From an uncultured Pseudomonadota bacterium (GTDB lineage Bacteria; Pseudomonadota; Gammaproteobacteria; Steroidobacterales; Steroidobacteraceae): a stretch of DNA of 64,000 nt. The notes beneath the pieces are model-generated. The model made no database searches and was not told the origin of the DNA. It saw only the letters and a program-made list of their open reading frames with translations. The position numbers and the translations under genes were made by a program. Of this stretch, positions 62,132 to 64,000 are shown in pieces (the first letter of the stretch is position 1; each line of letters opens with the position of its first letter). The stretch covers positions 62,001 to 126,000 of the forward strand of contig CAIKZZ010000022.1 of NCBI GenBank assembly GCA_903832085.1, given 5' to 3'.

Positions 62132-62946
62132 GGCTCGCAATACCACTCAGTGTGCGCGTGTGCACCGCACTGTTGTTGCTGGTAGCGGTCGCGAGCGTGT
62201 TGTTGCCTTACTTAAGCCATTGGCAGGTCGCTACCTTGGATTGGGATCACGTTGGGGTGAGCCCGAGTTGGCGTGCCGGACACGTGTTTGGCACGGATCG
62301 TTTAGGCAGGGACCTGTTTGTGCGTACCCTTGCCGGTGTGCGTGTATCGCTCGCAATTGGTTTGTTGGCGACGTTGGTCAGCGTCGTGATCGGTGTGTCG
62401 GTCGGTGCCGTAGCAGGCTTCCTTGGTGGGCGCACCGATGCTTTGCTCATGCGGCTCGTGGATGTGCTGTACTCCTTGCCCTATATCTTTTTTGTCATTC
62501 TGCTGACGGTGAGCCTTGGTCGTTCGCCCTTGGCCTTATTGCTCGCCATTGCGGCAGTGGGTTGGCTCACCATGGCGCGCGTCGTGCGTGCACAGACACA
62601 GGCGCTGCGGCAGCGCGAGTTCGTCACGGCAGCACGTGCAATGGGCGTGTCGACGCCAACAATTCTGTGGCGCCACATCATTCCTAATGTGGCAGGACCC
62701 GTCGTGGTCTATGCCACGCTCACCGTGCCGAGTCTGATTTTGTTGGAAAGCTTTTTGTCCTTTCTGGGCTTAGGGGTGCAAGAGCCGGCGGCCAGTTTAG
62801 GTAATCTCATGGCACAAGGAGCAGCCGAGATGGAGGGCGCACCTTGGATGTTGTTGGTGCCGGGGAGTTTTCTGGTAGGCATCGTGCTGATCATTGGGAT
62901 TTTAGGTGATGCGCTACGTGACTGGGTGGACCCGCGTGGGCGCTGA
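62128..62946 (+). CDS. Oligopeptide/dipeptide-type ABC transporter permease (OppC/DppC class)
   Basis: The 272-residue permease starts with one helix, followed by HVFGTDRLGRDLFVRTLAGVRVSLAIGL, the OppC signature. The EAA loop is QREFVTAARAMGVSTPTILWRHIIPNVAGPVVV near residue 170-200, and SFLSFLGLGVQEPAASLGNLM follows. Its ATG overlaps the stop of the first permease by four bases, so the pair is translationally coupled. Confidence 0.9.
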   Translation: MRLAIPLSVRVCTALLLLVAVASVLLPYLSHWQVATLDWDHVGVSPSWRAGHVFGTDRLGRDLFVRTLAGVRVSLAIGLLATLVSVVIGVSVGAVAGFLGGRTDALLMRLVDVLYSLPYIFFVILLTVSLGRSPLALLLAIAAVGWLTMARVVRAQTQALRQREFVTAARAMGVSTPTILWRHIIPNVAGPVVVYATLTVPSLILLESFLSFLGLGVQEPAASLGNLMAQGAAEMEGAPWMLLVPGSFLVGIVLIIGILGDALRDWVDPRGR

Positions 62947-63916
62947 TGCTCTGCTACAGGTGGAGGCGCTGAGCGTGGAGCTTGGGCCGTCGCAGTCTGC
63001 GGTGCAAGCCGTGCGCGCTGTGTCGTTCACCTGCGACAAAGGCGATCGGTTGGCGATTGTGGGCGAGTCAGGTGCAGGGAAGAGTCAGTTAGCGCTAGCA
63101 ATTGCTGGGCTGTCACCACCCACAGCCCGTGTGTCTGGTCGGGTGCTGCTCCAGGGGCAGGATATTGCGAGTGCAAGCGTCGCCACCCGTCGGCAGGCGC
63201 GTGCACGCATCGGCATGGTATTTCAAGATCCTCAGAGTGCGCTGACCCCACATCTGCGTATAGGTACACAGCTGATCGAGGCGCTACGCGTCGATCAGCG
63301 ACTCACGCGAGCCGAAGCACGTGAAAGAGCCGAGCTGCTGCTGCGTGAGGTGCAGATTCCAGACGCGGCTGTGCGCATGGCGCAATTTCCGTATGAACTT
63401 TCCGGCGGGCTCAAGCAGCGCGTGCTCATTGCCATCGCCCTAAGTCGTCAGCCTCAGGTGTTGCTACTTGATGAACCCACCACAGCGCTTGATGTCACTA
63501 TTGCGGCAAGTTTAATTCAGCTATTCGAGCACTTAAGCGCGACGCGCGCTCTGGCCTTGGTGCTGATCACGCATGACCTTGCGGTTGTGCGCCGGCTCTG
63601 CACTCAGACTGCGGTGATGTTCGGCGGTAAGCTCGTTGAGCAAGGCCCAACGCAACAGCTACTGGATGCACCATTGCATCCATATACGAGTGCGCTTGTT
63701 GCCGCCACCTTATCGCTGGATGAGCGCTCGAGTGTGCCACTCCATAGGCCAACTACAGAGGCAGAAGGCTCTGAGCCGATGTTGGGAGGCTGCAGTTATC
63801 GGGCGAGATGCCCGCACGCGCTTGCTGTGTGCACGCAGGAGATACCGAGACTGAATTTGAGAGGCGAGCGTGCCGTTGCCTGCCACGCGCTGGGTGAATT
63901 GGAGCGCGCGTCATGA
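62936..63916 (+). CDS. Oligopeptide/dipeptide-type ABC transporter ATPase (OppD/DppD class)
   Basis: The 326-residue ATPase has Walker A GESGAGKSQ, in which the usual last Thr/Ser before the helix is Gln-preceded Ser, the Q-loop MVFQDPQSALTP, signature ELSGGLKQRVLIAIAL and Walker B LLLDEPTTALD. The C-terminal oligopeptide-transport extension has LGGCSYRARCPHALAVCTQEIP, whose cysteines match the OppD/DppD Fe-S-like motif. The likely start is GTG 62936, overlapping the second permease by 11 bases; the frame is open to 62906. The signature has Leu-Lys in place of the more common Met-Arg. Confidence 0.9.
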   Translation: MGADALLQVEALSVELGPSQSAVQAVRAVSFTCDKGDRLAIVGESGAGKSQLALAIAGLSPPTARVSGRVLLQGQDIASASVATRRQARARIGMVFQDPQSALTPHLRIGTQLIEALRVDQRLTRAEARERAELLLREVQIPDAAVRMAQFPYELSGGLKQRVLIAIALSRQPQVLLLDEPTTALDVTIAASLIQLFEHLSATRALALVLITHDLAVVRRLCTQTAVMFGGKLVEQGPTQQLLDAPLHPYTSALVAATLSLDERSSVPLHRPTTEAEGSEPMLGGCSYRARCPHALAVCTQEIPRLNLRGERAVACHALGELERAS

Positions 63917-64000
63917 CGGCTTTGCTTAAGGTGACGGATCTCGTGGTTAGGTATGGGCTAGGGGGCCGTGCGGTGGCAGCTGTGGATCGCGTGAGCTTTG
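63913..64000 (+). CDS. Second ABC transporter ATPase (OppF/DppF class), cut by window end
   Basis: Only 29 codons are present (MTALLKVTDLVVRYGLGGRA, then VAAVDRVSF), the usual start of an OppF-type ATPase before Walker A. ATG 63913 overlaps the previous stop by four bases. The subgroup is inferred from order: the two-ATPase layout is standard for Opp and Dpp transporters. Confidence 0.7.
   Translation, partial: MTALLKVTDLVVRYGLGGRAVAAVDRVSF

Noticed and set aside
62106-62687. A 193-codon plus-strand frame overlapping the second permease
   Set aside because: It overlaps the well-supported OppC-type gene in another frame and its translation has no resemblance to a family.
1-64000. Search for CRISPR arrays, insertion sequences and prophage genes
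   Set aside because: No regularly spaced repeats, transposase motifs or phage structural genes were seen.

Overview
The window reads as chromosomal DNA of a free-living Gram-negative gammaproteobacterium, probably from or near the Xanthomonadales / Steroidobacterales / Nevskiales lineages. Evidence is a fused aspartate kinase–diaminopimelate decarboxylase (typical of Xanthomonas/Xylella relatives), a SAM-I riboswitch ahead of a MetX-type acyltransferase, a tonB-exbB-exbD-exbD-TPR cluster, TonB-dependent uptake and a B12-riboswitch-controlled btuFCD operon. No rRNA, tRNA, CRISPR array or insertion sequence was recognised. Nothing was run: all calls are from reading motifs, and starts were chosen from ribosome-binding sites, overlaps and family N-termini.

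Region 1 (1-12.1 kb). A partial minus-strand cation-efflux-like gene, then a tightly overlapping plus-strand surface-polysaccharide operon. It encodes a polytopic membrane protein, the CDP-3,6-dideoxyhexose enzymes RfbF, RfbG and RfbH (RfbH carries an unusual extra N-terminal domain), an acetolactate-synthase-like ThDP enzyme resembling YerE, an FkbM methyltransferase, a NeuB-like synthase, an SDR epimerase/reductase and a GtrB/GtrA pair. Together they suggest a branched-chain, possibly O-methylated, dideoxy sugar added to a surface glycan through an undecaprenyl-phosphate (Gtr-type) route.

Region 2 (12.1-21.8 kb). A lipase-like lipoprotein on the minus strand, a cobalamin riboswitch with btuF-btuC-btuD, a Tat-exported M20 peptidase homologue with an altered metal site, an HAD phosphatase, an acyl-CoA dehydrogenase and a small exported six-cysteine protein.

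Region 3 (21.8-40.1 kb). Amino-acid biosynthesis: lysAC and asd (aspartate family), SAM riboswitch-metX-metB (methionine), a prolyl oligopeptidase, the minus-strand ilvC-leuA-leuC-leuD-leuB operon behind a predicted three-way attenuator, a divergent M17 aminopeptidase and ilvD.

Region 4 (40.4-45.4 kb). tonB-exbB-exbD-exbD and two tandem paralogous exported repeat proteins: an energy-transducing module for outer-membrane transport.

Region 5 (45.4-58.5 kb). A catabolic neighbourhood: CaiB CoA-transferase and isochorismatase-fold hydrolase divergent from an HMG-CoA-lyase-like gene, with a symmetrical pair of TGTATACA palindromes between them; hydantoinase/oxoprolinase subunits A and B; a second isochorismatase-fold hydrolase; a TonB-dependent receptor; an alpha/beta-hydrolase without a serine at the nucleophile elbow; a GntR/FCD regulator frameshifted by a perfect 26-bp tandem duplication; and a peroxiredoxin. 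The gene set would suit uptake and opening of a cyclic ureide or lactam, but the substrate is unknown.

Region 6 (58.5-64 kb). An NnrU-family membrane protein, etfA/etfB, and the start of an Opp/Dpp-type ABC transporter (two permeases, one ATPase, and a second ATPase cut by the window end).
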